A stretch of 64,000 bases of DNA from Plumapathes pennacea (taxonomy: Eukaryota > Cnidaria > Anthozoa > Antipatharia > Myriopathidae), in NCBI GenBank assembly GCA_964036295.1, contig OZ038463.1:7307274-7371273 (forward strand), written 5' to 3'. The notes below the pieces were generated by a model, which saw nothing but the letters and a program-made list of their open reading frames with translations, had not been told where the DNA came from and ran no database searches. Positions 1 to 11,869 of this stretch are shown here, one piece after another; the first letter of the stretch is position 1, and each line of letters begins with the position of its first letter. A program made the position numbers and the translations under genes.

Positions 1-3000
1 TGCGGTCATACTGCTGTCAGGAATACGATTCCTGTCCTGGACTCCCACTGCCTCACATGAACCTAAAGAGGACAATGACGCTTAACATTACAAACATGAA
101 TATTACATTTCCCAAACTAGAAATGTATTCTTTTTCCAGAGTTATTTTGTATCTATCTATATAATAATACGCTAAAACAAATCACCGTATTTTACGGGGG
201 TCCCGCTAGTCTATATAATAATAAGCTAATTCACTTCCGTCCGTCTGTAACGCTCTTTCCCAGGCCTCCTCGTAAAAAAACCCAAGATGGCCGCCACATC
301 GAGTGAAACTAATTTTAACAAATTGACGTCAGTTTTTTATGTATCTGTCCTCTTATTGATTATGAAACGCGTTATAACATTGTCAAAAAGTTGTGGATCC
401 ACGAGGCGCTTTGCCGAGTGGATCCGCAACTTTTTGACAATGTTATGACGCGTTTCATGATCAATAAGAGGACAGACACAAAAAACTGACGTCAATTTGT
501 TTTTTACAATAACAAAACTCAAGCGACGACGCGGGGAAAACACACAAGAAAACTGGATTTTGTTCAATTTGACCGAAATGTTGTCAACAACTTTTCCCGC
601 TTTCTAATTGTCGAGGTTAAAATTCAAGACATCTCATTGGCCAAAAAGTGACAGTTTGACGTGAGCATTTCGCGCGTGCAAAATAAAATTTTGTCAAAGA
701 AGTTGGAAAGAAATGAAACTAGACGCTTTTCTGCTGCTGTTTTCTCGACAATTTCAAGACAAAGCTCAAGGAAATTCGCCTCTGAATACTTCTGGTTCTC
801 TAATTCAAATGCCGAATGTCGCTTTTGCAAGAACTGAGGTAAAATTGAAGCTGAATTCACCTTCTTCGTCCAAATCACTGTCGTCAGCACTCGATTTTAT
901 GTGTCTGTCCTCTTATTAATAATGAAAATTAGCCAATCACAAAGCGAGAAACTGACGTGTTATTGTAAAAATAAATATTGGCCTCGTGTGCCGACCACAG
1001 TTCTTTTAGAAATCGGAAATCAATTTAAAAAGAGAATTTGTGCTGTCAGTTGACTGGATGTCGGGCTGATGCTTCCGCATGTTCAAAGAACGGGGAGATT
1101 TTCATGTCGATCGATTGCACTACAGAGAAGTTTATACTTTGACACTGGAAACTGCATTCGAGATGCTCGAAATGGACTTCAAAAAGAATAAAAGAAAGAA
1201 AAAAAGAAAAAAAAACCGATCACCGTATTTTACGGGGGTGCCGCTAGTTTGAAATACCCAGAAATTTCTAAACGACGACGGTTTACGTGAGTCAATTCAT
1301 CTACCGCTTGAAACACTCTACATGCCTCATGCCCTAAATCACCGTATCAGTTGAAGTGGGTACGACAAATCCTAAAGCTTTGAGTAAGCTCCTTTTTTTG
1401 CAGTTGCTCCAATGCTAATTTTCATTCTGTAGTAGTAGTGGGGCAAATAAAACGCTGCAGAGAGGGAGGAAACAAAGAGGGGCGCTGCTTCTTCTCTCCT
1501 CCGACTCCGCATTATTTTACTCGCCCATTCCTACTTCCAGATCAGCAAACAGGAACAAGCTTATATACATTGCAAGCTAACAAATATGCAATGTGTAGTT
1601 TGGGTATAAAATATACCAGGTTCTCATTTCATTAAATTGCAGGTGTGAACTACGAACCGAGACGGACATTCAGCTGCATTGAAGTTTGGGATTACCGTAA
1701 TGGCCTTGTTACAGTGTGCAATTTTCTTGATAACTTATTGTCGCACGAGACAAAATTTTGAAGATTCTCGCACTTTTTTCTTGTTGTTGTTCAGTCTTTG
1801 ACATCGTGCACGAAGTAGAACTGATACTTTTCGCAGGTCGCAGCAACTTTCAACATTGTGTTACATTATTTTTGCCCTCCAACGACTTCCCTCAGCCTAA
1901 ATTGCTAAGATCGCGTTGCACAGTGCAACATCTCGCCTCAGGCACCTGTAACAATACATTTTCGACCGTTACAAGGCAAGTTTCTTGGGTTGAGCGACGA
2001 GGAGACGACTGACATTTCAGGCTAGACAAATGGCTGCGAAAATTGCACAAAGTAAATCAGCGCCATAAGTTGGCTCATCCCGCAGGGTACTGTCTTTGTT
2101 TTCGACCTGCAGAAGAATATATACTCACGTTCTACATTCAGCTGCATTATAGCTGTAATTACATTAGGGGTGGATCCAGACCAGTGCCACCAGTTCCAAT
2201 AAACCAGTCAAATCTTTCTAATAATATTAGCATACTCGCAGTTTATGAGGTTGAAAACTGTTCTTCAGTACATCCTTACACAGACGCGACTGTTGTTTAT
2301 CCCACTTGCGACAAAGTGACGAAATGAATTGTACCGTTTAAACCCTGCGACATTCGATTCGTGTCGCGAAACATCGCAAGGGAAAAAATCGGTCTTTCCG
2401 CAAATAGACGTCAATGAGTGCAAAGGTCAAATAAGTGCACCCATCAAGACTCACTATGATTGGTTAGCCAATTTGTGCACTGGTCATGATCGCCTCCTAT
2501 TGGCCCTCGTTTTTCTTGTGCACCGGTCGTGAACTGGTCAGCCTTTATAAATATCCGTGCGATGGCGTCACATGCTCGAGAAAATCCTGTTTGTCGTAAA
2601 GACGATTGTTCAGCGTTCGACTCGGAATAGTGTATCAAGAAATCGCTAGATTTTCTGACGCGGAAAAGTTCCGATTCATTCAAAATATCTGGAAGCCAGA
2701 TACGCTCTTCCAGTTCCCGTTGACGAAAGAAACCGGCGGCCGACTTAGACAATTTAAACCAGACTGGCTCGTTTGTCACTTTTGGCTGGTTTATTCCAAG
2801 TACTTGAATGGCGCGTTCTGTTTGCCATGTGTCTGTTTTGGGATGGAATGTGGAAAGAATGGCGCAAAGGTGAATAAGCTATTTCGATCTCCGTTGACGT
2901 TTTTGACAACGGCGTGTGAAAAATTTCAAATCCATTCGAGCGGAAAATCGCAAATCCACAATTTTTCTGTGCTGGCCATGCAGCGATGACTAACATTATC

Positions 3001-6000
3001 CACCTTTGACATGTTCTTGTGTACTTTTGAAACGCTACACTTGCTATTTCTAGAGCACATATGGACTCATATAGGGACCTTCTTATAATCAAGCCAGGAA
3101 ACATACAGTATTGATGGCTAATACAACCAAATTGTGCGCTGTGCATAATTGTTGTGAATTAAAATCCACATTGAGTTAAAAAAGCGTCTGGTTATAGGGC
3201 ACTTTGTGGCCTTCAGATTTTCATTAAAATTCCCTGGAAAACGCAGGAAATCGCATTTCAGAGACTTAAAATTTCAAAATTTTCCGGGGGGGCATGCCCC
3301 CTACCCCCCTAGCGTCTCGCGCCTTTGGCGCTCGCACTGGTCACGAGAAAGGCTGGATCCACCCCTGTTACATTATGCATCCAATTTGTTTGAAGGCTGA
3401 GGAACATATTTGGATGTACATACACGAGAGGTTTCCATGTCATTTCTAAGGTTGTAAACACTTACTGAGACCATTTAGCTGCATTACGGCTTGTGATTTG
3501 AAGATCCCAATTGACGCAATGCAGATGTATTGTCCCTCGTCCTCTTTCACAACATTTGTTATCTTCAGAGTTCCGTCAGCAAGAACCTGGGACCTACCAG
3601 TTGGTAGCACTCCGTTTGACTTTGACCACGTGACTGTAATCCTGGAGTCGCCTGTGGCTCTGCAAATGGCTGACACATCCTTTCCTTTAGGAACTCTTAG
3701 AACTTCAGGAGGCTTCACAATGATTCTTGGCAGTGGTACAACAACCAAATTTGTCGAAGAGGAATCAGAACCAAGCGTGTTGGACGCCTCGCACTTGTAA
3801 AGACCTGAGTCTTGTTTGGTAACATTCATCAGTGTTACCTGCCCATCTTGCTGGACTTTGTTGATGACGGGCAAACTTCCAAACACTTTTGACCACGTGA
3901 CTTTAGGGACTGGAAAACCAGTCACATGACATTTTGGGAGAGTTACGTTTGTGTTTTCGGCGACATACGTTGGGCCAGCGTTGAGCGTAATCAACGGCTG
4001 GGCTAAAACGAATAGACGGACCATAAGTAAAGGATAGTAGTACCTTCATTAAATGGCCCTCTCTTAAACGGCCACTTATCAATGTCCTAAAACATTCTCA
4101 GAGTAACATACTGCTGGATTGTCCCCTTACTAAAAGGTTACTTCTAATAAGAGGCCAAATCTGAACGGTCCCAACTGACGTTTATCTTTGGCGTAATTTT
4201 ACCATAACTGGAAACAGAAACTAAAAATCGAACTAAATTGGCGGCCGTAGCACACTTAGTTGTTATCAGATTTTCATTCAGTACAAACGAAGCTTCACCA
4301 CACCAAGGCCCAGTGTTGATGTCCCACTATTAAGCGGCCACGAAGCAGTTCCCCACCAACAAAATTTTATACGTCGTTTACTTTGATGACTTACCTTGTA
4401 CGGTCAAATTACCAGATCCTTCCTGCATTCCTAGGATGTTTCTCGCCGAACATCTGTACATTCCCGAGTCCTGAAGGCCAACAGACTTTATCAACAGCTC
4501 CCCGAGATCTGACACTACCGTCCTGTTGCCAGGCAATGACCCACCGTCTCTCGTCCACTCAATCTGAGGTTTTGGATTGCCAGTCGATGAGCACTGAAGC
4601 CTCGCTGTCATGCTTTCGTTTGTTGTCACGCTTGAGGGAGAAACGATCACGTGAGGTGAGGAGATTGACTCTCCTGGTTTGCCTCTCGGTCCCGGCAAGC
4701 CTTGCGGACCTGCATCTCCTGTGTTACCTTTCTCTCCTCTGGGTCCAGGATTTCCCATAATGCCTTGCTTACCACTCTTTCCAGGTGGACCCATAATGCC
4801 TTGGTGGCCTGTTGCTCCTCGTCTTCCTTTCTGTCCTCTTTTCCCTCGACTTCCTCTCTGCCCAGGCTCTCCGGGAGGTCCACGTGGACCTGGTACACAA
4901 GCATTACTTCCTGACTGTTGACACATTTTGAATAAGGCGTCCACACGTTTATTGATTTCTTGTTTTATGTCGACTGGGGAAGGATTGCCTGCACTTCGTC
5001 TTGCTCTCTCCAACGGCTTATTCTCCTCTGCAAGTCACAAAAGCGAGGATGAGCAACAGTGTCAGAATACAAAATGAAAAATCCAACAGAACACATAACT
5101 CGCCCCATTTCAAACTAAACCATGCATCTTAGCGTCAAGTAAAATCTTAAAATAACAGTATAGTTCAAAGTTTGTTAAAAAAAACCTGGTACTTACCCAT
5201 TTGTCACGACATTTACACGCCGTTTGTAGTGTCGTATTTCAAAATCAGGAAAAAGCCTGAGGATACAAGTTCTTCCTGCATTTTATCGAATTGTTCATTA
5301 CCGAGTGTGTTCTGTTTCATTTAGCTGCGGCTTTATTTATATTTACTGACTTTACTAACTAAAGTTCCAAGAGACTCTGCCAGAAACAGCAAGATTAGGC
5401 ATCTAAATTGACGAAGTGTCCCGGCCACACATCAACATCACGTTAATCTATCGCCGATAGATATCAGAACTATTTCTCACAAAGACCAGCTACATTTCAC
5501 TTATTACTGTGTAAGACTTGAGAAATATATAACGCATTCCCGTGCAATTTAGCCTCACCTAAATACGTGGGAAGTTGGGAAAAAAGGAGAGTTAAGCGAA
5601 GGGAAACCACGAGGCCGCCAAGTAAGTAACTCGGAGTAACTTCAAGCAGTACTGGTTAAAAGTTTGATTGCAGTTTGACATTTGAATAAGTTTGTAATTG
5701 GCATTTCGAACTTGAAAATCCCTTTTCGTGTGACACACACTCTCTCGTTCAGTAGATCTTCGTAAATGACCGTATCGAGTTCGACATGCTACATTTCACT
5801 CGGATTGTTGACATTTCTGCAATTCTATGAGTCATTATTTTCCATATACACTAAAGCAGTTGCCCATAAATCGAATAAAACAGAGTGGCAGAGCCCAGAC
5901 AATGTCCATCATACAGCTGGTCATACTAGATTTGTAAAAGTTTGAAAATGGTATTTGTGAAATGGTCCTGTTCCGTTTGACACACTATTCGGCTTTCTCG

Positions 6001-6250
6001 ACTCTCTCTTAGTTTAGTTTGTAAACTGAACTAAGGAATGTATGGTACTAAAAAAAGCGATGGTTTAATACTGACCTGGGTCTGTGTGATGGACTGTGTT
6101 TTGCGCATCTTGAAGCGAGTTTAGTCTGCTGTCCTGGTCGTTCAAGCGAAGTTCGACCCTGATGAATCCAGCGCAGTACAACAGGATAGACAAAGCTGAC
6201 AGGACTGTACCGGGGCAGATAGAGTGACCACTGCGTTCCTTGTGAGCCAT
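1..6250 (-). CDS. Type II membrane collagen-Ig-discoidin protein, copy 1 (3' end outside window)
   Basis: Exons, high to low: 6250-6076, 5027-4395, 4002-3466 and 62-1 (continues past the window edge). All internal junctions are phase 1 with GT-AG sites, and the first three exons are 175, 633 and 537 nt, the same as in copy 3. Exon 1 encodes a short basic N-terminus, one hydrophobic segment (about residues 13-31) and a short heptad-like stretch: a type II signal anchor. Exon 2 encodes a linker with two Cys, about 25 Gly-X-Y collagen triplets and a first I-set Ig domain (DSGMYRC). Exon 3 encodes two more Ig domains (DSGLYKCEAS; EDEGQYICIAS). The last partial exon starts an F5/8C discoidin domain (SCEAVGVQD). 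I see no stop or frameshift. The domains suggest a trimeric cell-surface adhesion or recognition receptor; that role is inference. Its last intron (3465-63) is swollen by Helitron and hAT insertions. Confidence 0.82.
156..209 (+). mobile_element. Minimal Helitron, 54 bp (ends only)
   Basis: The element starts TCTATATAATAATACGC and ends with the small hairpin CCGTATTTTACGG, a short GC-rich spacer and CTAG. It sits after A155, as expected for Helitron insertion between A and T. Nearly all internal sequence is missing, so it consists of the two termini joined. The next Helitron starts at the adjacent base. Confidence 0.6.
210..1247 (+). mobile_element. Non-autonomous Helitron, about 1.04 kb
   Basis: It begins TCTATATAATAATAAGC immediately after the CTAG end of the mini-element and ends with the same hairpin CCGTATTTTACGG, a GC-rich spacer and CTAG, followed by T1248. 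It carries no Rep/helicase reading frame. Inside are a 181-bp inverted repeat and a third half-copy of the same arm near 895-940 (CTGTCCTCTTATTAATAATG). It lies in the last intron of copy 1 of the collagen-Ig-discoidin gene. Confidence 0.6.
319..499. repeat. Long inverted repeat inside the Helitron
   Basis: Arms of about 80 bp run from CAAATTGACGTCAG to CTGACGTCAATTTG and are nearly perfect complements around a short centre (GAGGCGCTTTGCCGAG). GGATCC occurs in both arms next to the loop. As RNA this would form a long hairpin. Confidence 0.8.
1248..2158. other. Intronic sequence, nothing recognised
   Basis: This stretch lies between the Helitron and the hAT element in the last intron of copy 1. 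I see no coding exon, terminal inverted repeat or tandem array. Short open frames here have no recognisable domains. Confidence 0.5.
2167..3367 (+). mobile_element. hAT-family DNA transposon, internally deleted
   Basis: The inverted ends are GGGGTGGATCCAG at the left and CTGGATCCACCCCTG at the right. An exact 8-bp target duplication, TTACATTA, lies at 2159-2166 and 3368-3375; 8 bp is the hAT hallmark. The left end appears to lack the terminal CA seen at the right. The interior keeps part of a transposase frame at 2606-2989. Confidence 0.78.
2606..2989 (+). pseudogene. hAT transposase fragment (TTF-type zinc finger)
   Basis: The 127-residue frame has a Trp/Cys pattern (KPDWLVCHFWLVY, then AFCLPCVCF) and the phrase PLTFLTTACEKF. 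These are typical of the TTF-type zinc finger at the N-terminus of hAT and ZMYM-like transposases. It stops before any DDE catalytic core or dimerisation region, and the element is too short to hold them, so it cannot be autonomous. The family assignment is from memory of the motif. Confidence 0.6.
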
Positions 6251-7578
6251 CTTAGTTTTACGAATGGTGGAAGATAACTGATCAGTTTATAACCGCTTCG
6301 TCAAGTTCTGAAATTTGATGCTCTGGTTAACAGATGGCTGATAGGTTTAGGCCTCACCCGGGGGTCTCACTCTCATTCCTGCGCGTATACCGCATAAATT
6401 CCGGCTATATTATTTCCTGAGGCTTTAAATAGTAAACTTTTTGAAACAAATACTTCTACTTAGGAACGTCTTTGTTACAGGTGACAATTACTGCTCGCGT
6501 TTTTTGGTCAAGACAAGAGAAAAGTGTCCGAACTGGATCGAGTGAAATATTTAGATAAAATTGTCAGAGGTCAAGGAGAATGTCAAACAGTTCCGTCTTG
6601 ACCAAAAACACTGAAATAATATTTGACTCCGTCAATTCCCATGGCCGGAAGTAGTAAGAAAGTTTTTCATCCGGGGAGGCAACTCCAACGCGTTTTTTCC
6701 TTTTGAACTTGTCTCCTTTCTACAGGTATTCCACTTGTTGGACATTTGTACAAGAGCCTCTGGCTCGGGTGAATAGGCAACCACTTCTTAATGCTTTGAC
6801 TTTTAACAAACGAAATTTATTTGTTTATATTTTGACGTCAGTGTATTTTACGGGGTCCCGATAGCACAGTTTAGATATCAGGGGTTTGTAGTGAGACGGT
6901 CACGTGAGCCAATTCCATGGAAACAAGACACGAGGATCTGTTCGACACAAAAAAGTGCCACAGTGTTGAAAATAATACTGTATTTCGGGCCATTTTGACC
7001 CAGGGCTGTGTTAAGCCTGATTTTATTTCACAACTTGTAAAGAAGGAAGTGGTTCCTAATAACGTCGACTGTTGACAGCAACAAAGAACAAACAACGAAA
7101 GCTACCCTAACTTTTGTTCGACTCCCAAAACTCATTCGTACTTGTAGTTGATATGCGCGACGTAATTTATTGTTTGCTGCTCTAAATTCATTGAAAATCC
7201 TCATTTTACAAATAGCTGTACAGCTGGATATTTCATCTTTAAAATGTTGCATACATTACATCATTCGGTATTCAGTAACTTTCTGATTACACGAGGTTTA
7301 GAAAACGGGTATTAGAATTTTTATTTTAATGAGGTAACAACTTTATCATTTCAGTTAAAAGGCATAATTTTTCTTAAAGCTAACAAAATCTTCCAGAGAA
7401 CGATATTTATCATTGCCCTGAAGCAGACGATAAAGACAACAAGTAAAACGGTGTATTTCCCTCGTAATCAGGATCCGTAGTTCAAAAGGTCGATAAGTAC
7501 AATATTCAAAGCCTTAAGTTTGATTACAGTTCGCCTTGATTCTGGTTTTGTTAAATGGCTACTGTTGTCTTTATCGCT
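6251..7578. other. Spacer between copy 1 and pseudogene copy 2
   Basis: No gene is seen. Part of the spacer (about 7010-7200) is clearly homologous to 11500-11700 upstream of copy 2, sharing GTTCGACTCCCAAAACTC, so the duplicated unit includes 5' flanking DNA. Positions 6845-6863 resemble a decayed Helitron 3' end (TATTTTACGGGGTCCCG). Confidence 0.6.
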
Positions 7579-8539
7579 TTATTTTAATACAAATATTTCA
7601 ACTCGAATAGCGGAAAAACTATGGTATGCTACAGGGTAGAAGCGGACGTAACGTGCATCGATAGAGGTCCCCAGTTGGTTCTTGACAACAGCCGGTGATC
7701 AGAATTTCCTTGAAATTCCTGTCCACAAAAAAAGGTGAACTTTCCTTACAACTTTGGTATATATCAAGGTAAGGCCATGTATCTAATCTGAATTTCGAGT
7801 GTTCGTCAGAGAATTATTCACCAGGTAGGGGTCTGTTATTTTTTTTATCATAGGAAGGAAAGGATGTTGGGGTTGTCCACTCGGTTTGGGATTAGAGAAG
7901 GGGAGATCACTCAGTTTTGTGTCAAGAAAAGAGGGTTGTATTAAATTTGAAGTACTCTGGAAGCACAAAGAAGCCATAGTCATGCAGACTAAACTTCTAA
8001 CTTCAAACATCATACCAATAGACAGGCAAGTAATGACACACTCGGCCCTCCACGACACAGTTATGGTCCTTAGAATAAGACAAAAAAAAAATACATACAT
8101 GTTGTTTTTTTAATTTCCTATGCATAGCTCATACTAACATTAAATAATTGGAAGGCACTCCTACCTTATCTTTATTATTTTCCTTGTAGAAGAACCAGTT
8201 GATTCCGTCATGAGACACTTCTAACTTGTATCGTGTGACTCATTCTCCGCCAGTACGTCTCCCTTGTGTTGCCACTGCGCAAACAGCGTGCTTTGTTTCA
8301 AGGTCAATCTACAGATAATCGTTTCTGTTATCTGTTGTTTTCGGATCCCAAGCACCATCTCCCCGTTTTTCGTGCAGCCGACCATAGTACGGATAATATC
8401 TGGTGCCGTAATAGCTCGTAGCGGTCGTACTGCTGTCGGGAATCTGATTCACATTCTGAACGCCCACTGGCTCACATGAGGCTAAAAATGAATAAACATT
8501 ACGAAAACGTTAAAATGCAATATCTATTATTTAGAGAGA

Positions 8540-9180
8540 ATGACTGGCATTTGGGCCACCGCATGGCCAGCGGATTAAATATACGCTGAATGTTTAACTC
8601 TATATTATTTCATTTTATTATCCTCGCTATAAATACTCAGCAAAATAATACGTAGGAATAAGAAAATAAGATAATAAAAATGAGACATGACAGGGAAACC
8701 ATAACAGCATATATATACCAATTACTGCGAGCCCGGATAATTTAAAACTAATTTACAAGCAACAACCGTAACCATGTTTTGTCACGTTGTGGGTAAAGTT
8801 ACAGGTTAGTACACTCAGATGCTTTTATAGGTTCCAAGGTCTTCTGGGTCATGAGTATTTGAGAGAGCATTTTTAAAGTAGGTGTTATATATAACTGTTT
8901 TGAGATATAAAAACTAATGTCACATGATGAAGAGAGTTCGCGGGGTCGTTCTCAAGTGTGTTCTAAGCGCTGGTTCATTGTCTTATCACAAATTATACGA
9001 CAATTGGGTGGAGCCATGTGCGTACAGTTAGAAGTACGGCAAAGAGTGCTAAGTCAAGGTAAACAAGTCAATAAATTTCGTGGCCCGTAGCTGGACCTGC
9101 TCCGTCTTTCTGGTAAGTTCCCGTTGAGTTTGAATGTGTCACCGACAAAATGAAGTTGATTTAAGTTGTGTTTAAAAACA
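8540..9180. repeat. Duplicated intron tract, paralogous to 13850-14480
   Basis: This intron of pseudogene copy 2 matches 13850-14480 in copy 3 over several hundred bases (for example AAATATACGCTGAATGTTTA in both). It marks the extent of the tandem duplication unit. I see no coding sequence in it. Confidence 0.75.
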
Positions 9181-11021
9181 GCAGGGCGAGCTTAAGTCAA
9201 AGTGGTTTTTCGGCCGAATGTGTGAGCACCAAGATAGCACTTTTGTTTATATAAACAATCCAGTTTTACAATCAGTTTAATTGCAGATTGTGACTGTTTA
9301 AAGATCCCAAATGACGCCTGCATTATGAGCTAGAGTATAACATTATTTTTTGCAAATCCGCCTGGAAATCAACAGCTTCAACTTGCATTTAACATTTCTT
9401 TCTCATGTTGCAAACTTCGAAAGCTGCTCTGACCAGACTGTGGCTACTTTTATCTGGGCGCTTCGCACCTTTTACGTTTCGAAATAATATCACCTGCCGC
9501 CTTGCCATGCACTAAAGGGTACGTCCACACCAATGCGGTTTCAAAAGTCTTCGTTTCCACAGCCCCCGTTTTCGCCCGTACACACTAATTCGTTTTTTCT
9601 TGAAAACGCATCCTATTTCGAAAGTCTCCACTTTGAAAACCGTTTTTGAAATTAAAAACCTCCGTTTTTGTAAACCTCTGTTGTCGAGTCATCGTTTTAG
9701 TGTAGACGGAAAGCAAAAATGCATAAAATGTATTCGTTTTCAAACAAAATCGGATTAGTGTGGACGGCGCGGGGCCTGATTTGTGAGGCCTTGCCATTTA
9801 TGTTGTCGCAAGACATTTCTTTCCATGATCAGGTCGATTGTAAATTCATGCAGAAGTCGAAAAAGAGGTCCTGTGGCTGCTAAATATAGCATTTCTCACC
9901 GACAGGGACCGATGATAACATTTTCGTCATTTTTTCACAAGTTGTACACGTGCCATCGTGTTAGTGTGAGCACTACCCGACATCCAACTGCATTCCAGCT
10001 TGCGATTTGAAGATCTCGACTGACGCAGTGCAGATGTATCGTCCCGAGTCCTCTTTTGCAACGTTTGTTATCTTTAGGGTTCCGTCAGCAAGAACCTGGG
10101 ACATACCAGTTGGGAGCACTCCGTTTGACTTTGACCACGTGACCGTGATCCTTGTGTCACCCAAGGCTTGCAAATGGCCGACTTCAGGAGGCTTTGCTAT
10201 GAGCTTTGGCAATGGCACAACAACCAAATGTGCCGTCGAGGAATCAGAACCGAGCGAGTTTGGACGCCTCGCATTTGTAAAGACCTGAATCTTGTTTGGT
10301 GACATTCATCAGTGTTACCTGCCCTTCTTTCTGTACATTGTTGATGACGGGCAAACTTCCAAATGCTTTGGACCACGTGGCTTTAGGGACTGGGAAGCCA
10401 GTCAAGTGACATTTTGGGAGGGACCAGCTGCATTCTATTGTAACTTGGAGTAACTTTTCGCAGTACAGATTAAATGTTTGATTGCAGTTCGACATTTGAA
10501 AAAGTTTGTAGTTCGCATTTCGAATTGGCCCTATTACTTTGATACCGTATCGAGTTCAAAATATTTTATTTTACGGAGAATGTTCAACATTTCCACAATC
10601 CTCCACGAGTGACTATTTTCCGTAAACACTGAAGGTGTTGCCCATAAATCGAAACTAATAAAAATAAAAAAAAGAACGGCAGAACCCAGACATGTCATAC
10701 ACAGCTGCTCACACTTGGATTGTAAATGGCATTCTTGGAATGGCCCTGTTCCGTTTGACACACTATTTGGCTAGCTCTTTCGACTCTCTCGTCCAGTTCA
10801 CTTTGTAAACTGTAACCAAGGAATACCTGGTACAAAAAAAAAAAAAAAAACGATGGTTAAATACCGACCTGGGTCTGTGTGCTGGACTGTGTTTTGCGCA
10901 TTTTGAAGCGAGTTCAGTCTGCTGTCCTGGTCGTTCAAGCGAAGTTCGACCCTGATGAATCCAGCGCAGTACAACAGGATAGACAAAGCTGACAGGACTG
11001 TACCAGGGCAGATAGAGTGCC

Positions 11022-11457
11022 TGTTGGGAACTGGGGACTAGTCATTGAGTAACAGCCTAGGGCCGACAAACAATTATAGTATTTAGGAGAGTATTAGTAA
11101 CCAGGATCATATAAGGTTTCCATTCGAAGGTTCAAGACGGCAGACATCTAGATAGAATGACGTAGTAGATGTTTTACGGTGCAGAAATGGCGGATGTGAT
11201 AAGATTTCGGACGTCAATCACGGACGTGTTTGCGAAAAATGATCTTGCTATTATTAGCAGCAATGTAATACCTGCTTTAGTAAATGAAGTCATACCTTTT
11301 TAGTAAACTGACTGTATAGATACGAGAGTCAAAGAGAAATAAATCACCTACATTCGATGAGATCGTTGTAGAAGTGAAAGTTGTAGTTCATCAATACTGA
11401 GCGGCAGTCATTCCGCTAAACTGATCCTAACGTACGGAGGCATAGTTTTTCCCGAAA
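11022..11457. mobile_element. 436-bp insertion in exon 1 of pseudogene copy 2
   Basis: The insert is flanked by TGCC at 11018-11021 and 11458-11461. Removing the insert and one TGCC shortens the exon from 615 to exactly 175 nt, the length in copies 1 and 3, which supports the boundaries. It begins TGTTGGGAAC and ends TTTTTCCCGAAA. The TG start resembles a solo LTR, but the 3' end is not CA, so the class is open. It contains no coding frame of note. Confidence 0.7.
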
Positions 11458-11846
11458 TGCCCACTGCGTTCCTTGTGAGCCATCTTAGTTTTACGAATGA
11501 TGGAAAATAACGCTTGGTCATGCTCTGAAAGAGGGAAGTGGTAATATTTTTTGCTAATAACGTCGTCCTGTCGACAGCAACAAAAAACAAAAAACGACGG
11601 CGACTCTTTTGTTCGACTCCCAAAACTCATTCGTACATAGCCTACTTGTAGTTATGCGATGTAATTTATTTTCTGTTGTTCTAATTCATTGAAAATCCAT
11701 ATAAAAATAGGTAAAACTGTGTATTTTTCCTCGTACTCAGAATTCGCAGTTCAGAAGTTCGATTAGAATATTCAAAGTATGATTACAGTCCGCTTTGATT
11801 CTGGTTTTGATGAGTGGCTACTAGTTTTTTTGTTTTTGTTTTTGTT

Positions 11847-11852
11847 TTTATT
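11847..11852 (-). promoter_or_regulatory. Putative polyadenylation signal of copy 3
   Basis: AATAAA on the minus strand, about 18 nt after the copy 3 stop codon. It is a motif match only. Confidence 0.4.
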
Positions 11853-11869
11853 ATCATTTTCTTTTCGCT

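Larger units (their letters stand above)
7579..11483 (-). pseudogene. Collagen-Ig-discoidin gene, copy 2, disabled
   Basis: Recognisable exons are exon 1 at 11483-10869 (split), a partial Ig exon about 10423-9978, discoidin exon 1 at 8481-8165 and discoidin exon 2 at 7718-7579. Lesions: a 436-bp insertion in exon 1; a deletion at about 10424 that joins the interior of the first Ig unit of the Ig exon to intron 1, removing the whole collagen exon; an extra A near 10262 that shifts the Ig frame; further small deletions near 10180; an altered Ig-exon donor; two in-frame stops in discoidin exon 1 (after NRNDYL and after RTGGE); and a 1-nt deletion in discoidin exon 2 (140 nt instead of 141). The product cannot be made. 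The remaining sequence closely resembles copies 1 and 3, so inactivation is fairly recent. Confidence 0.9.

Noticed and set aside
713-919. Small open frames at 337-919
   Set aside because: They lie inside a non-autonomous Helitron and its inverted repeat and show no domain.
4679-4921. Proline-rich plus-strand open frames opposite the collagen exons (also 4702-4914 and 17404-17592)
   Set aside because: They are the antisense reading of Gly-X-Y codons; splice sites, phases and domains all support the minus strand.
9287-9340. Sequence resembling the 3' part of the Ig exon (also about 16270-16345)
   Set aside because: Similarity (GATTGTGACTGTTTAAAGATCCC) suggests a short decayed exon copy in the intron, but it is too short to annotate safely.
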